Shown here one piece after another: positions 45,109 through 57,959 of a stretch of DNA of 64,000 nt; positions within the stretch are counted from its first letter, which is position 1, and every line of letters begins with the position of its first letter. The position numbers and the translations under genes are program-made. The notes beneath the pieces are model-generated. The model searched no databases. It was not told where the DNA came from and saw nothing but the letters and a program-made list of their open reading frames with translations. The stretch comes from Saccopteryx bilineata (Eukaryota > Chordata > Mammalia > Chiroptera > Emballonuridae), in NCBI RefSeq assembly GCF_036850765.1, contig NC_089495.1, forward strand, positions 62,224,410-62,288,409, given 5' to 3'.

Positions 45109-45366
45109 GCATTACCTTTAATTTCCTGAGAGTGCCTAGAGTATACTAGGTCATTTTCAATTCTAAGTGAGTTCTCATACACACATAAACACACACACAG
45201 TCTTAACTTTAAATAACTTTTTAAGTGTGCATTTTAAATTATTTAATTTTTTTCTACAAAGGACCCTGACGAAATACTTGAAATGGAATGTATAAAAGAA
45301 GACAAAGACAACACATAAATGAGGTTTGGGTTTGGTGCGAATTATGCAAAATAATTTTTATTGCCT

Positions 45367-45750
45367 TGGCCCTGGATGCTTGGCTCAGTGGTAGAGTGTT
45401 GGCCTGGCATGTGGATGTCTTGGACTCAATGTATGGTCATGGCACACAGGAGAAGCAACCATCTGTTTCTCTTCTCCTCCCCCTCTCCCTTCTCTTTATA
45501 TCTTTTTTTCCCTTCTATAGCCATGGCTCAGTTGGAAAGTTGGCCCCAGATGCTGAGAATGACTCCACAGCCTTGCCTAAGGTGCTAAAATAGCTCAGTT
45601 GTCAAGCAACAGAGCCATACTCCTAGATGGACAGATCATCACCCCATAGCAAGCTTACTGGGTGGATTCTGATCAGGGCACATGTGAGAGTCTGTCTCTG
45701 GCACCCCAACCCCTACTTCTCACTTGAGAAAGGTTTTTTTAAAAAAAAAT
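45367..45750 (+). mobile_element. Type V SINE, diverged, plus
   Basis: Head TGGCCCTGGATGCTTGGCTCAG, central TTCCCTTCTATAGCC, end CTGATCAGGGCACATGTGAG. B-box lost. The 101-codon frame at 45288-45593 crosses its left edge and is not a gene. Confidence 0.88.
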
Positions 45751-46386
45751 CACTGCCAGAAACCAGTTTATCAAAAGCCCTATAATTACATGAAGTGTAA
45801 GGCACTAGAAGAGTCTATTATATGTAAATTTAATGTTATAGCATTTACATGCATATAATTATTATCATTATCATTAGCATGTCACAAATACTCTAGATAT
45901 CTAACAATGTAAAATTATACATGGCCCTTAAACATTATGTTTGTGCCCTAGAGTAGACACAGCTGTTTTCCACCAACTCAGAATGAAAAAGGATTTAGAA
46001 ATAATACAAACTCCACACAACAAAATAAAAAAATAATCTGTAAAACAATTTTTGCCCTGTTCTCAGAGAATTATGTGTCTTTCTACTTAATTAGAAAGTT
46101 GAGTCTTAAATTTTCGAAGTAAAGAAATGCAAAAAAATAAAAAAGAAGAAAAAGAAAAGAAAAGCAAACAGGTTATCAGAGCTGACCAGACAACTTGTGT
46201 ACATGACTTACGCTGTCAATAGTACCAAAAGAGATTATCCATTTTAAAGTAGACTGTGAATTTTTCTTCTTTTTGGACAGTTATTGGGACTGGATTTAAT
46301 ATATGAGAATTTGATAAAGAACCTTTTCACACAATAGCTCACCCTTGAAATTAACAGACATTTGGTCCTGCACAAAATGTCCACAG
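45751..46386. other. Unannotated AT-rich stretch
   Basis: Nothing recognised. Confidence 0.4.
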
Positions 46387-46670
46387 GACATTAGTTCCAA
46401 TCCAAAAGGTTGTGACTAGAAAGAAGGGTTATAATTGGCAACACAATTATTGGACCAATATAAAACGATCATATTTTTATTTATTAATCACATAAAGCTA
46501 AAGTATAAATATATGTTATAAGCTATTGGAACCCAGGGATATATTCTAAGTGTGGATATCTTTGATAGGACCAAATATCAAGGACTATTTGGAGTGAAAC
46601 TAATATGCTTGTAGAGGATTTGAACAGGACACAATTTCAAGGACCTTTTGGAATGGATCAAATGTCTCCA
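46340..46670. mobile_element. Unnamed inverted-repeat element, probably DNA transposon remnant
   Basis: GACATTAGTTCCAATCC at 46387-46413 reappears reverse-complemented at 46640-46666 with roughly 80 percent agreement over 27 bases. A third related unit in the same reverse sense lies at about 46570-46612, and ACATTTGGTCC at 46358 belongs to the set. The pattern of GGACATTTGGTCC-like units recalls hAT-Tip100 elements, but the family is not established and no TSD was seen. Confidence 0.5.
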
Positions 46671-48130
46671 TGGAAATTATGAACAAAACTAAATGTTCAA
46701 AAGTTAACTACTTCAATTAATTCTAATATCATTTAAGTCAAATTATTTTCACTTATTTCCCTCAAATTCCATCCTATCCTACACATGAATGTCAGTTTTT
46801 TTACTCTCAATATTATAATTAGTACTATGTGCATGTCAACCTTAATTTGGAATGTCATTGACAACAAACCCTCATTCTTTTTGCCTACCACAACAATAAT
46901 CACTCATGAGGTTCCAATTGAAATTTAACCATTTCTATACGTTTTCTAAAAGCTAGAGTTTATGGTATCTCTATTTTCCAAATTCTGACAATATTAATAA
47001 CCATAATAATATTTTTAAAAATAGAACTATAATGGGACAGAGCATAGAAGTATAATTAATGGTAGGAGCCCTAGGTACTTTTAGAAGCAACAAAGAAACT
47101 AAGCTGAAATACAATAGTCTTAGGGAACTTAAAATATGCTTTTAGAGGAAAAGAAACAGGATATTAAAAAGTTAAACTAGTCAATCATTACCAAGGCTTT
47201 TACAATGCAGTTTCTCATTTGCCGTGGACATGACCAAAAAACCATTTCCCACTAGGTTTTCTTTCTGCTACATTGCTAGCATTCAGCCTATTGGGAACAT
47301 TTTATTAACCCTTATTTTCATAACACGGATTGTAAGTGACTGTAATAGCCATTGGTAATCAGTGAGGTTTTTAAATAGCTGTCTCAGATCTCTAGAGTTT
47401 GTCTTGCTAATTGTAGGTTGCTAGTGACCAGATAGTTTGTGATCACATGATTCATCTCTATTACTGTTATATAGGACTGACTGAAATGACAACTGGATTG
47501 AGAAAAAAAAGGATTAAGACTCAAACTGGAGAAACTGCAGTGAAGGACTCCCAATATGTAAAATTCCTTAAATAAAAACATATTAACTTTAAATAAGTGT
47601 ACCTAGGTTACATGTAATAAAAAAAAAATTTAAAAAAAACCTTTACACTTTTTGTAAAAAAAAAACACAAAACCAAAACTAGAACAGAATGTTCTTCTTG
47701 ATGCTAGCTAGATAGGACTATCACAGATGGAGTTAAAATTACATACCAATGTTTGATGTAATAAGGTTCAAGATCTTATTCTTTGTCTAACTTAGTATTG
47801 CTCCATTTAGCTATTCCAAACTATTTGCCTTAACCAAAAGCATTTTCTGTAACAAGAAGCCATATAGTTGTTTAGTACTACTATTTTACCTCTTTAACTC
47901 AAAAGTATAGTTAAAAAAAACAGCTCAGAACTCTTCTCTAGTTCTTCAATGGAGTTAAGCACACCACAAGAGAAATAAAAGCTCAATAAAAAGAATCACA
48001 TAGAATAATTCTATCATTGCCCTAAAACTATTATGAAAGGAAAAACAAAATGGTATACATGTTCAATGTTCAAGAAAAAGAAATGAGTTATTAAACTATG
48101 TAAAACTATTGGTGATTCTTAAATACATAT
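46671..48130. other. Unannotated AT-rich stretch
   Basis: No repeat or gene recognised. Confidence 0.45.
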
Positions 48131-48138
48131 TCCTAAAT

Positions 48139-48270
48139 CAGAAATTTTCAACCTTTTTTCATTTCATAAACTACTAAAATTCTGCAGCACACCAAAAAAT
48201 ATTTTTTGCAATCTGATGAAAAATATTAGTATAATTTTTTCACACTGGATGACTATTGTGTTTGCTTTTG

Positions 48271-48302
<32 letters not shown>

Positions 48303-48415
48303 TTGACAAGCTAAAAAGAATAGGTCAGTGCTCCTGACCTCACAGTGAGGTACGGCATGTTTTAAAAATTTTGTAGCATACCACTGTGCTGTACCACATG
48401 AATTGAAAATCACTG
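48139..48415. mobile_element. Non-autonomous hAT element with perfect TSD
   Basis: TSD TCCTAAAT at 48131-48138 and 48416-48423 is exact. Termini CAGAAATTTTCAACC and AATTGAAAATCACTG are short imperfect inverted repeats. An (ATT)n microsatellite (48273-48302) sits inside. 277 bp, non-coding. Confidence 0.9.
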
Positions 48416-48423
48416 TCCTAAAT

Positions 48424-49068
48424 GAAAAAAACCATCTTGGAAATGTTACCTAATATATGATTATAGCTATATGACTTTCTGGAAAATGAAAGACTATAAA
48501 AACAACAAAGAGATAAAGTAGTTTTCAGGGTCTCAGGGAAGGTTTCATAGGTGAGACATAGAAATTTTTAGGATAGTGAAAAAATTCTGTATGATACTGT
48601 AATAATGACAATGTAACTCTCTAGTTTTGTTCAAACCTATAGACTGTACAGTCCAAAGAGTTTTCATTAATGTATGTTAATTTTAACAATTATTTAGTTG
48701 GTCAGGAACCAAGAGTATAATTAAAATTGTAAGAAAAGTAACCTCTCTAAAGAAGGTGGCAGAAGAGAAGCTGACCTAAGTATCTTGACGAATTTATAGA
48801 GACTATATGACTAAAAGCAAAAGAAATTGTACTTAGACCTTACACTCCAGTTGATGACATTGTTTCAAACAAGGGTACAAGTGAACAATTCTAATATTTT
48901 TATACATGTACCCTGGAATTGAATAATTAAGTAAATGGATAACAGATAAACTAGCCTTATCACTTTCAAAGTGAGAGTTTAGTGATTAACAAAGAAAGAC
49001 TGTTCTGTATATAATTGGATTACAGTAGAAGACATTAATATAAACCACATTTAGTTTAAAATGGTATA
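48424..49068. other. Unannotated AT-rich stretch
   Basis: Nothing recognised. Confidence 0.4.
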
Positions 49069-49440
49069 TGGACTGAATTATGTTCTTCCAAAATTCATAT
49101 CTTGAAGCCCTAACACTCAGTTCCTCAGAAAGTGAAAGCATTTGGAGACAGAATTTTAAAGAGGTGATTAAATTAAAATGAGGCCATTAGAGTGGTATCT
49201 CCCTTAATCTGACTGGTATCCTTACAAGAAGAATATATTTGAGAAACAACAACACACTAGGAATGTGTATAAACAGAAAAAAAAGGCTACACAGAAATAA
49301 TACAGCCATCTACAAGCCTTACTCTATCAGCTGAGAAAACCCAGAAGCAATGATAACCCAGTATCAATGAGCACACTCAGTCCCCTGATTATGGTTTCCT
49401 AGATCATTCTCCAATTAAATGAACCAGGACTCCTGGGAAA
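49069..49440 (+). mobile_element. Old MaLR-type LTR, plus
   Basis: GGACTGAATTATGTTCTTCC, ATATCTTGAAGCCCTAACAC, AAAGAGGTGATTAAATTAAAA and GGTATCCTTACAAGAAG follow the order of a common mammalian MaLR LTR. The same family appears reversed at 59085-59490. Confidence 0.65.
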
Positions 49441-49580
49441 AAATGGCAGAAAATATACAAGATATTCATAGGTGGGAGTATCTGTCAAAAAGATATATCA
49501 GCTAACTGAAAGAGCTCCCAATGTTCAAAATGGAAAAATCTGAATAAAACCATGTTGGTCAAATAAGTTTGTAAATATAA

Positions 49581-50255
49581 TGTATATGTTTGCTTGCTTT
49601 GGGTGTGGGAGGCAGGCTGTAAGCTGGCAAAGTCATTATAGCCTAAGGCTTAGTTTTAAAACTAAGCCTTTCCCTCCCTTCTAATACTAAGGTCTTCTCA
49701 AAACTAAGCTTTTCTCCACACCCTTGACTGTTGCATGATGAGGAATGGTGCACTTTTATGAGGAATCCCATTTATGCCTCAGATAAGTGGCTTTGTATCA
49801 GAGACTTCCTTATTTGTATATTGGTTTAAAAGCTTTAATTTCTACACACTAAAATAAGGCTGATGGGCTCTCTCTCTCTCTCTCTCTCTCAGATCCTGCC
49901 ATCAGCATTTCAGGGAGAGGCAGCCAAGATGGCAGAGTTCTGAAGGAGAAGCCAGTTTGTGCAGTTTGTGCAGAGTTTGTGCAGAGAGAAGGAAATGGGG
50001 AACAGAGGTGAATAAGGCTGGAGGGGCCTTTGATTCTAGGAATAATCAGATGAGTCAGTGGTTTTGGGATCCCTGAATGTAAAGGAAAGTGTTTCCCCAT
50101 TGTGTATATTTTCTTGCCCAGCGGGTACAAGCTAGAATTAAAGGTAATGGCCCACCAGTTCTTGGCTTCATTGTTTCATTACCGTCTGTCTGAATAAAAT
50201 GAGAACCTGCATGGGCCAGGAGGCTCTGATGGTGGCCGTGGCTACTGGCCTTACA
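49581..50255 (+). mobile_element. Solo LTR related to the 2892/4995 LTRs, plus
   Basis: Shared text with the minus strand of 2892-3621 includes CCTCAGATAAGTGGCTTTGT, CAGCCAAGATGGCAGAG, GAAATGGGGAACAGAGGTGAA and TAATGGCCCACCAGTTC, ending CTACTGGCCTTACA. AATAAA at 50195-50200 fits a polyadenylation signal. No second LTR or clear TSD. More diverged than the paired LTRs; (TC)n at 49867-49890 and GTTTGTGCA repeats at 49953-49982 are local expansions. Confidence 0.85.
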
Positions 50256-51922
50256 AGCAACAAAGTGATATTGAATTATAAAACAAAGTATAAATTAGAT
50301 ATGATAAGTCCATATTAATATAAACTAATGACTGAGTAACTAGTGGAGAATAGGTGATTTTCCTATACACAACAAATGCATATAATTTAAGGAGATACTC
50401 CCCTCTCCAATAGGAGTTATATCTTTATCCACTCCATTAGTGTGAGCTGAATATGAGGACCTCCTCCCAAAGATATGGAAAGAAGAAAAAAGCAGAAATT
50501 CGATATACTCTACTTCAGTAAGGTAATCAAAGTTAACACCAACAGTGATGAGCTATGTTAACACCATGTATCTTTGATACATTGTGATGAGGATTCACTT
50601 CACCTCTATAGTATTCTCTCCAAAATTTATTATCTTAGTCTTGCCATGAAGGTAATATTAAACAAATACCCACAGAATGATATTTTATAAGACATCTGAA
50701 ACGAACTCCTCAAAACTGCCAAGGTAATCAGAAACAAGGAATTTCTATCAAACTGGCACAGTTTAGGGAAGCCCAAGAAGACCATGACTAAACACAATAG
50801 ATCATCTTGAACGAGATACTGGAACAGGAAAAGGATATTAGAAATAAAACCCCTAAGAAATGTGAATGAGGTATAGAATTTAATAATAATATCTTAATAT
50901 TGGTTTATTAGCTGAGATAAATGAACCATTCTAATGTAGAATTTTATTAATGGAGAAGGCTAAGTGTAGAGTATATGTGCACACAGTACTATCTCTGTAA
51001 CTTCTGTTTGAAAAGCTGAAATTGCTTTTTAAAAGCTCATTTAAAACCACCTAAAAAAATAACAAATCTACAACATTTATTTACTAAAGGCCTAATGTTA
51101 ATCCAGCAATTCATTATTTGCTGTAAGTACCATAGAGTATTTAAGAAAACTAAGTTTTTATTATAAATTGACTGTATTAGACTGATAATCATGAAAAACA
51201 CTGAAATCAAGTATTACTTCAAATTCTATGCTTTAAACTAATAGATTATACTTTTATGTATTATCTTTTTGTTACATCAAGGAGGGCCAAGACATAATAA
51301 AAATCAGGGACCAACAGAATTCTGGAAGAGTATTTTGGAGCAGAATAAACAACTATGAAGATATGGTAACAGAATGTTTAGAGAGAGAAAAATAAACCCA
51401 GTAAAATAAGACCAAATTATATTTTGTTTCTTTGCAAATTCTCATATTAATGAATAAAAATTATGTTGTAAAATAATAAACTGACACTAAGAAATAATTT
51501 TCACATCCTCATATGCTATAATATATATGAATGCCCAAGGATACTATGACCATGATATATGAAAATAGCCATGACATTGTGAATGGATGAATAGTAAACA
51601 GAAGTCTATTATTAATCATTTATAATTAAGTATATACTACATTCAAGAAATAATAAGTATATTACTTATCTTCCCTCAAATATCTTTTCAATAACAAGTA
51701 AGATAACTATTTAATACCTAGAATTATTCAATAATATAAGGAAGTCAAAATTTAAAACCTGAGATATAAGTAACAGACATTTCTAACAATTAGTGAACTC
51801 AAGGAAGAAAACCAAATGGTAATATTTATGTGATCATTGTCTTACAGATATTTCTGAATGGATAAGGATGGTATGGGAGACAATTATGGAGGTCAGAAAA
51901 TAGCAGACACAAAGCAAAGCTA
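50256..51922. other. Unannotated stretch, possible old repeat at 50440-51050
   Basis: Phrases such as GATACTGGAACAGGAAAAGG and TAATATTGGTTTATTAGCTG recall an old mammalian repeat 3' end that I cannot name. The rest is AT-rich sequence without signal. Confidence 0.35.
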
Positions 51923-51930
51923 TTTTAGAC

Positions 51931-52647
51931 CTGTTCTGTTCAACATAGTACCTCCTGGTCACATTTAACTACTGAGCACTTGAATTGTGACCAGTCCAAA
52001 ATAAAATGTGCTCTAAATGTAAGATCACAGTACATATGAAGGATTACCAGAATAAAACATGCAAAGTGTCCTGACTGGTTGGCTCAGTGGTAGAGCGTCG
52101 GCCTGGCGTGCGGAAGGCCCGGGTTCAATTCCCGGCCAGGGCACACAGAAGAGGCACCCATCTGCTTCTCCACCCCTCCCCCTCTCCTACCTCTCTGTCT
52201 CTCTCTTCCCCTCCCGCAGCTGAGGCTCCATTGGAGCAAAAGATGGCCCGGGCGCTGGGGATGGCTCCTTGGCCTCTGCCCCAGGCGCTAGAGTGGCTCT
52301 GGTCGCGACAGAGCAACACCCCGGATGGGCAGAGCATCGCCCCCTGGTGGGCATGCCAGGTGGATCCCGGTCGGGCGCATGCAGGAGTCTGTCTGACTGC
52401 CTCCCTGTTTCCAGCTTCAGAAAAATACAAAAACAACAACAACAACAACAACAAAAAACAACATGCAAAGTATTTCATATTTCCTGTCTTTTGACTACTT
52501 GTTGAGAAGATAACATTTTAATATATTTGGTCAAATAACATGTTCAAACATGAATTTTACCTGTTTCATTAGATTTTTAAAATATAACTATTAATATTTT
52601 TAAATTGTATCTGTGGCTCACTTTGTATTTCTTCTGACTCATACTGC
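51931..52647. mobile_element. Old non-autonomous hAT element split by a SINE
   Basis: Left part CTGTTCTGTTCAACATAG, CTACTGAGCACTTGAATTGTG; right part TTTACCTGTTTCATTAG and TGTGGCTCACTTTGTATTTC. These follow a known mammalian hAT order (CTGTCCAATATGG type). TSD-like TTTTAGAC (51923-51930) and TTTAAGAC (52648-52655), 7 of 8. Confidence 0.68.
52068..52459 (+). mobile_element. Type V SINE, near consensus, inside the hAT
   Basis: Head GTCCTGACTGGTTGGCTCAG, B-box GGTTCAATTCC, GC-rich middle, (AAC)n tail at 52432-52453. The 12-bp perfect TSD AACATGCAAAGT is at 52056-52067 and 52460-52471. The 135-codon plus frame and 117-codon minus frame here are SINE readings. Confidence 0.95.
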
Positions 52648-52849
52648 TTTAAGACATCAGAAGCATTAAGAAAATAGTATTTTTAACAGATTAGATAGCA
52701 TGTCTCAACTGACCACAGAATTTGCTGCAAACATTTCATTCCAAGGAATCAAAATGTAATTTGCCACATTAAACACTCAAAGACATCTTCCAGTTCAAGG
52801 CACCCATTTGTAATGAGTTATCAATTCTATCATCCTTTTCACTACTGCA

Positions 52850-53110
52850 TAACAGTCAAAAACTCAGTGACTTAAAACAATAACATTTTATTTACTTTTT
52901 TATCAGTGTAGGCTGAGTTCAGCTAATTGGTTGCTCTCGTTCATTGCTAAAGGTTCCTCATTGATCTGCAGTCCTCTGAAGACTCACATAATGGCTAATA
53001 AACCAAAATGGCCTCCATTAAATGCTTGACACCTCAAAGTTAGATGTGGACCAGGCAACTCTATTCATACATTCTCTCCATCAGGGTATTCACGGTACCT
53101 CAATATCTGA
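52850..53110 (-). mobile_element. Old MLT1-type LTR fragment, minus
   Basis: CTACTGCATAACAGTCAAAA, TCAGTGACTTAAAACAATAA and GAGTTCAGCTAATTGGTTG match the antisense of MLT1-type LTRs from memory. Diverged; no ends. Confidence 0.6.
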
Positions 53111-54675
53111 AGAGAGTAAGGTTTTCATAGTCAAAACCCAGATTTGAAATAGTTTCAATTCTACCAGATCTTATTGGTCTTAGTGTAGGGTTTTTCCAGA
53201 TGTAAGGAAAATATTGACTATCATCTTTGAAAATTATCTTTCACATCATTTAATTTGTACTTATTTTCATACTGTTTGACTATAGAAGTTGCCACATATT
53301 TTTCAAAAAATATTAAATCATTTAGTATTGATGTAATCATGTCTTTCTCATATTTTTCTTTAAAAACCATAATTATCAAGGCATTTATTAGATATAAATT
53401 AAAATTTTGATATTTGCACAAGTGACTGTATGATTAACTGTCCAAAATAATTAAAATTATAGTTTAGTCATACAGCCTGAAAACAAATGTTAGTCATTTA
53501 TCTGTAAAGATTTAAAGCCTCAGTATAAGAAATACCATAAGCTTGTAAACTATTGATGTTTTTATGGTAATAAACATTAATCTACATAATTTTCCTTCAT
53601 GTTACAAAATCTTAAAATTGACTGCCCGCCTTATGTTATGGTATAGATAAGACTTTCAAGAAAGAATATGCCTCAAAAATCTCATTATATAAATATTTTT
53701 GTGTGCATTAACTACCTTGGAGAAAAGTTTTATTGCTACCTATTGCAAAAACAACTTTCCTCTATTTTTAATAATGCTGAAATCTCTTATTAAATATATA
53801 ACATACATTATTCACTGTAATAAAACCCTCCCCTTTTCACAACACAAAATAGTCTCTAATACCATTGAAAACATTTAAATGGGCCAATAATACATACACG
53901 AAAGACAATAGTTAAGCCTTCCACATCAGAAAAGAAAAATATGTGCAGACTTTTATTGCATAAGGAGGTCGCAGCTCTGAAGAATTCCAACATTAGAAGA
54001 TCAAAGAAATGAGGAGCAAGGAAGACAATAACAGTAGCTAGTGATATTGGATATAAAACCAAGAAAGTATAGGGTGTTAAAAGCCAAAAGAAGAAATTTT
54101 TTTAGAAGAAATGAATGAATACTCAGTCAAATACCACCAAATGATCAAATTAAAAAAGAACTGAAGACCAACTACTGGATTTACTAATTTAATGGGTACT
54201 ATAGACCAGAAAAAAGAGCAATTTTGTATAAAATGTAGACAGAACTCTAACTGGAGTAAATTCAAGAAAAAAATAGAGTTGTGATTTAGGTGAATGTCCA
54301 GTACATCTTTTATTGAATAAATGAATATATCTGAGAGAGAAAAAATTAGGAAGCCATTGATTTAGAATTTTTAAAAATAATGTTCAAGTCAAGAACATTA
54401 AATGCAAAATTAGCATCATGAAACATAGAATGGAAAAGTAAAATTTGAGATACAATAGACCTAAAATGTATAAAAAATATATTAACTGATTGAACATGAG
54501 AGGCTAAGGGAAGAGACAAGTTACAAATAAGTAAGATTTTGTGGTTGGATGACTATGAGAATGGTGGCAAACGTAGAGAAATAGAATAAAGAATTTCAGA
54601 CATACTGAATAAAAATAATTACAAGCAGGATATATATAGCAGAAAAACTGAAAATACACTTTTAATAGTATAAAC
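53111..54675. other. Unannotated AT-rich stretch
   Basis: No repeat or gene recognised; several 60-68-codon minus frames without domains. Confidence 0.45.
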
Positions 54676-54899
54676 CAAGCATCTGCAAACAAGCCTACAT
54701 GCCCAATCTGGGCTAGTACCTGTTTTTGTAAATAAAGTTTTATTGGAACTCAGACTCAATCCTTCACTTATGTATTGCCTATGGCTGCTTTCATATAGAA
54801 CCACAGATTGGTATAGTGTGACAAAGACCATATGGTCCAAAAAGCTTAAAATTTTACCATCTTTATGTCTTTGCAGATATATTTAGCCAATCCTTGTGT
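54676..54899 (-). mobile_element. Old hAT-Charlie-like element, third copy, minus
   Basis: CTGTTTTTGTAAATAAAGTT, TTTTATTGGAACTCAGAC, TATTGCCTATGGCTGCTTTC and GACAAAGACCATATGGTCC follow the reverse of the order at 27446 and 30671. The 73-codon frame 54619-54840 reads through it. Confidence 0.7.
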
Positions 54900-55181
54900 A
54901 ATGTAATTGTCACAAATATAGAAAAATATGGCTGCTAATATAGTTAATAACAAATATTCTATTGATCACTAAAAACTGTGATATTTGTGTGATATAAAGA
55001 GTTCATTTATTTTCCAGTTGTCCAGTGGCTCAGTTCAAATAAGGTAATCCTAGCACTTTTCAATCCAGCTAAAACTCTGGAACCATTTGAAAACAGACTA
55101 TTGATATTTTAAATAAAATGCTACACTTGATACTGAAAGATGAAATAAGTGAATTAATAAATAATTATTTGAAGTTTAGTT
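54900..55181. other. Unannotated stretch
   Basis: Nothing recognised. Confidence 0.35.
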
Positions 55182-55409
55182 TATAGTCAAATATTGTATT
55201 GTATTGGATGATATAATTTTCAGTGTAGCCTTCTCTATATATTTAATTAAAACAAACATTTTATTATTGTAATGTTTATATATAAAAGAAAATGGTAATT
55301 TTAAAAATGATTTATCAAGCAAACTGAAGCATTAGTTTAAATTTTTATTTTAGATCAACACAATAAAATAATGTAATGACATCAGTGATGTTAGATATTT
55401 AGAAATTTA
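55182..55409 (+). repeat. Diverged direct repeat, copy 1
   Basis: CTTCTCTATATATTTAATTA (55230) and the bases after it match 57168 on for 30 or more bases without a difference. Weaker agreement follows (TCAAGCAAACTGAAGCATTA against TCAAGCAAACCAAGGCATTA) as far as TTAGATATTTA. The family is unknown. Confidence 0.65.
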
Positions 55410-57124
55410 GCACTGTAAGGGCTTAATTAACTTTGGAACCTGAAAAGTGTAGAACTAGTATAAATTTCTATTTATCTCTAAAATATCTGCAAAATAAGAA
55501 TAATTTTGAATGGTTATAAATGATATTTCAAATTTTCTTTTGCAGGGTAAAAAAGTTAGTTGCTTCAAACACAACACCAAAAAGTTATTATTAGGTTGTC
55601 TTTATGATAGCAATAATCATGATATCTTTCAAATTTAAGACTACATAAAATACTTAACAATGATAATTTTTGCACATTAAATAAAAATTATTCTAGACAT
55701 TTATTGCATCTTCATTTAAGTTTCAAATACTTTACGAATATTTAGAATATATATTGTTTGCAATGTAAATGATGGCAGCAAAAGTTTCCTAAAAGGTATA
55801 AAAAATCAAATAACTTTACTCATGTGAATAAGTGAAAACTTTGGAAAGGTTGTTTAAGGTGAAAATCAAAAGTATGTTCCATTAAGTCAAAGGAGAGGCC
55901 ATCTTTACCAATAAATTTCCCATCCAGGTTCCCATTTAGATCCATTCATGGATCAGATTCAAACTCAAAATTAGGAGTTTAAGTCTGATCACTTTGAAAT
56001 AGTACATACAGATGCAAACATGGAGTACAATTTGTGAAGTTCTGATTGGTCAGGGTAGGTCCATCTATCGGTTAAGTGGTATTATGGTGATGAGGGAATG
56101 AGAAACTTCCTAAGAGTCACTGACTGAGGCAGTATAAGCAGGCAGAGCACAGTATGAGAGGATTTAAGTTTAGTCTGCTTTTCTTTCAGGAATACAGACT
56201 ACCCAAAAGGCCTATGTAAGCAAACAACCCTTAGACTTTAGTTTTTAATTCAGGCCCAGTTATCCACAGGAAGTCCATCCATCTTGATCAAATCCTTCTC
56301 AGGACTCATAATGAAACATAAGCAAACATACAGCTATTTCATATGACTATTTTACACCAGTATGTTGTCAAAGGTTATTTATATAAGCAATTCCAGGAAA
56401 CATAGGACAATAATTTCCCTGTTCAACTATTTTTTTTACCCATGTGTATTTCTTGTATTAATTGAACAATGAATATTTTATTGAGGCCTACATCTTATTT
56501 AGAATGACACTCTTCAAACTGGAAAGCAAAAGTACAATTAAAACAGAAAATAAGAATGAAAACAAGACAAATGATTAATTTTGAAGCAAGAATTTATCAT
56601 AGTTAAACCTTGTGAGATAAGACATTTAATTAGAACCATCACAACAGAGGCAGAGTGAACAAAGCCTTTCAAGGCGTTTGCTAAATTAAATTGTGTTAGC
56701 ATTTTACAAAATCTTTGCTTGAAAAATATATAGCATAATTCATAATATCTGTTGCTTCTGAAAAGTTAACTTTTATAATATGTGTTTAAGTAAGGTAGAC
56801 AAAGTGTTTCAAAGACTTATTTGTAGAATAATAGCCCCTTTAAATTTTGTAAAAGTTCTTCAGAGAAAAAGACGAGAAGCTTCACTCTAATATAAATTTC
56901 ATTGGTCCAAAATCCTTAAAAACTGACTCAAAAAAAAAAAAAAGGTTTCTAAACCATTCAGACCATTCAGACAGACACTGTTAGCTAGAGAAGTTCTTGA
57001 TACTCAGTGTAAATGTAGCCCTGAGTCTTCAGAAAATCTTCAGTACACTGCAAAAATCTATTCTAGGCTTTATATTATTCAAGGAGTTTTTACTCTCTCA
57101 TGGACTCTAACCAAAGTTTTTTTC
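55410..57124. other. Unannotated AT-rich spacer between two direct repeats
   Basis: No identifiable element. CCATTCAGA is repeated head to tail at about 56956-56974. Confidence 0.4.
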
Positions 57125-57355
57125 ATAGTTCAATAATGTATTGATTGATATATATGTTTAATGTAGTCTTCTCTATATATTTAATTAAAACAAACATTGA
57201 GCTATTAAAATAATATTTTATATTTGAAGGAAAATGGCTGTTTTTCAAATTTGTCAAGCAAACCAAGGCATTACTTTTGAATTTTGATATTAGATTAAAC
57301 ACAATAAAATAATATAACTTGACATCAATGACTTTAGATGTTTAAATATTAATTT
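57125..57355 (+). repeat. Diverged direct repeat, copy 2
   Basis: Pairs with 55182-55409 in the same orientation, about 1.94 kb apart. The two may be a local tandem duplication or two copies of an unnamed interspersed repeat. Confidence 0.65.
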
Positions 57356-57900
57356 TTATATTTTAGTAATCAACTGTGTCCTCTATTGTGGACTATTCTC
57401 TATCTTGTTCTGAATTAGCTTTAAAAGTCTCATTGAAAATGAATTTTATTTAGCACTTAGTTAAAAAGTACCCTAGCATTTGATTTGTAGTATATTTCTT
57501 CTATATATTTTAGGCATGTACCAGAGCAACAAACCTAGGGCTTTCTAAGAAAAACATTTCTCTCAGGTTTCAGCAAAACTGATCTATTCCTGGATAAGTA
57601 TGTTGCATTGAATGCTAAAAATTATTATTTTTGCCACAACCTCAGTAAATAAATATTCTTGATATAAAATATCTCTACCTCTATATTGCATTTGTTAAAA
57701 ACACTTTCAGTATCATATATTTTAACCATCTAAAGATTAATCTTATTAACTCTTTTTTCTTCATGTTATCTAGTAAAATTCTAATACTGGACTTAAAAGA
57801 AAGACATTTCCATCTTCTGATAAGGGAATTACTTGCATAGAAACAAAAATGTTTCTTCTTAACTTATTTCTATACAAAGGCACCAAGTAAACTGATTAAA
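57356..57900. other. Unannotated AT-rich stretch
   Basis: Nothing recognised. Confidence 0.4.
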
Positions 57901-57916
57901 AAGACACATATTTTAC

Positions 57917-57959
<43 letters not shown>

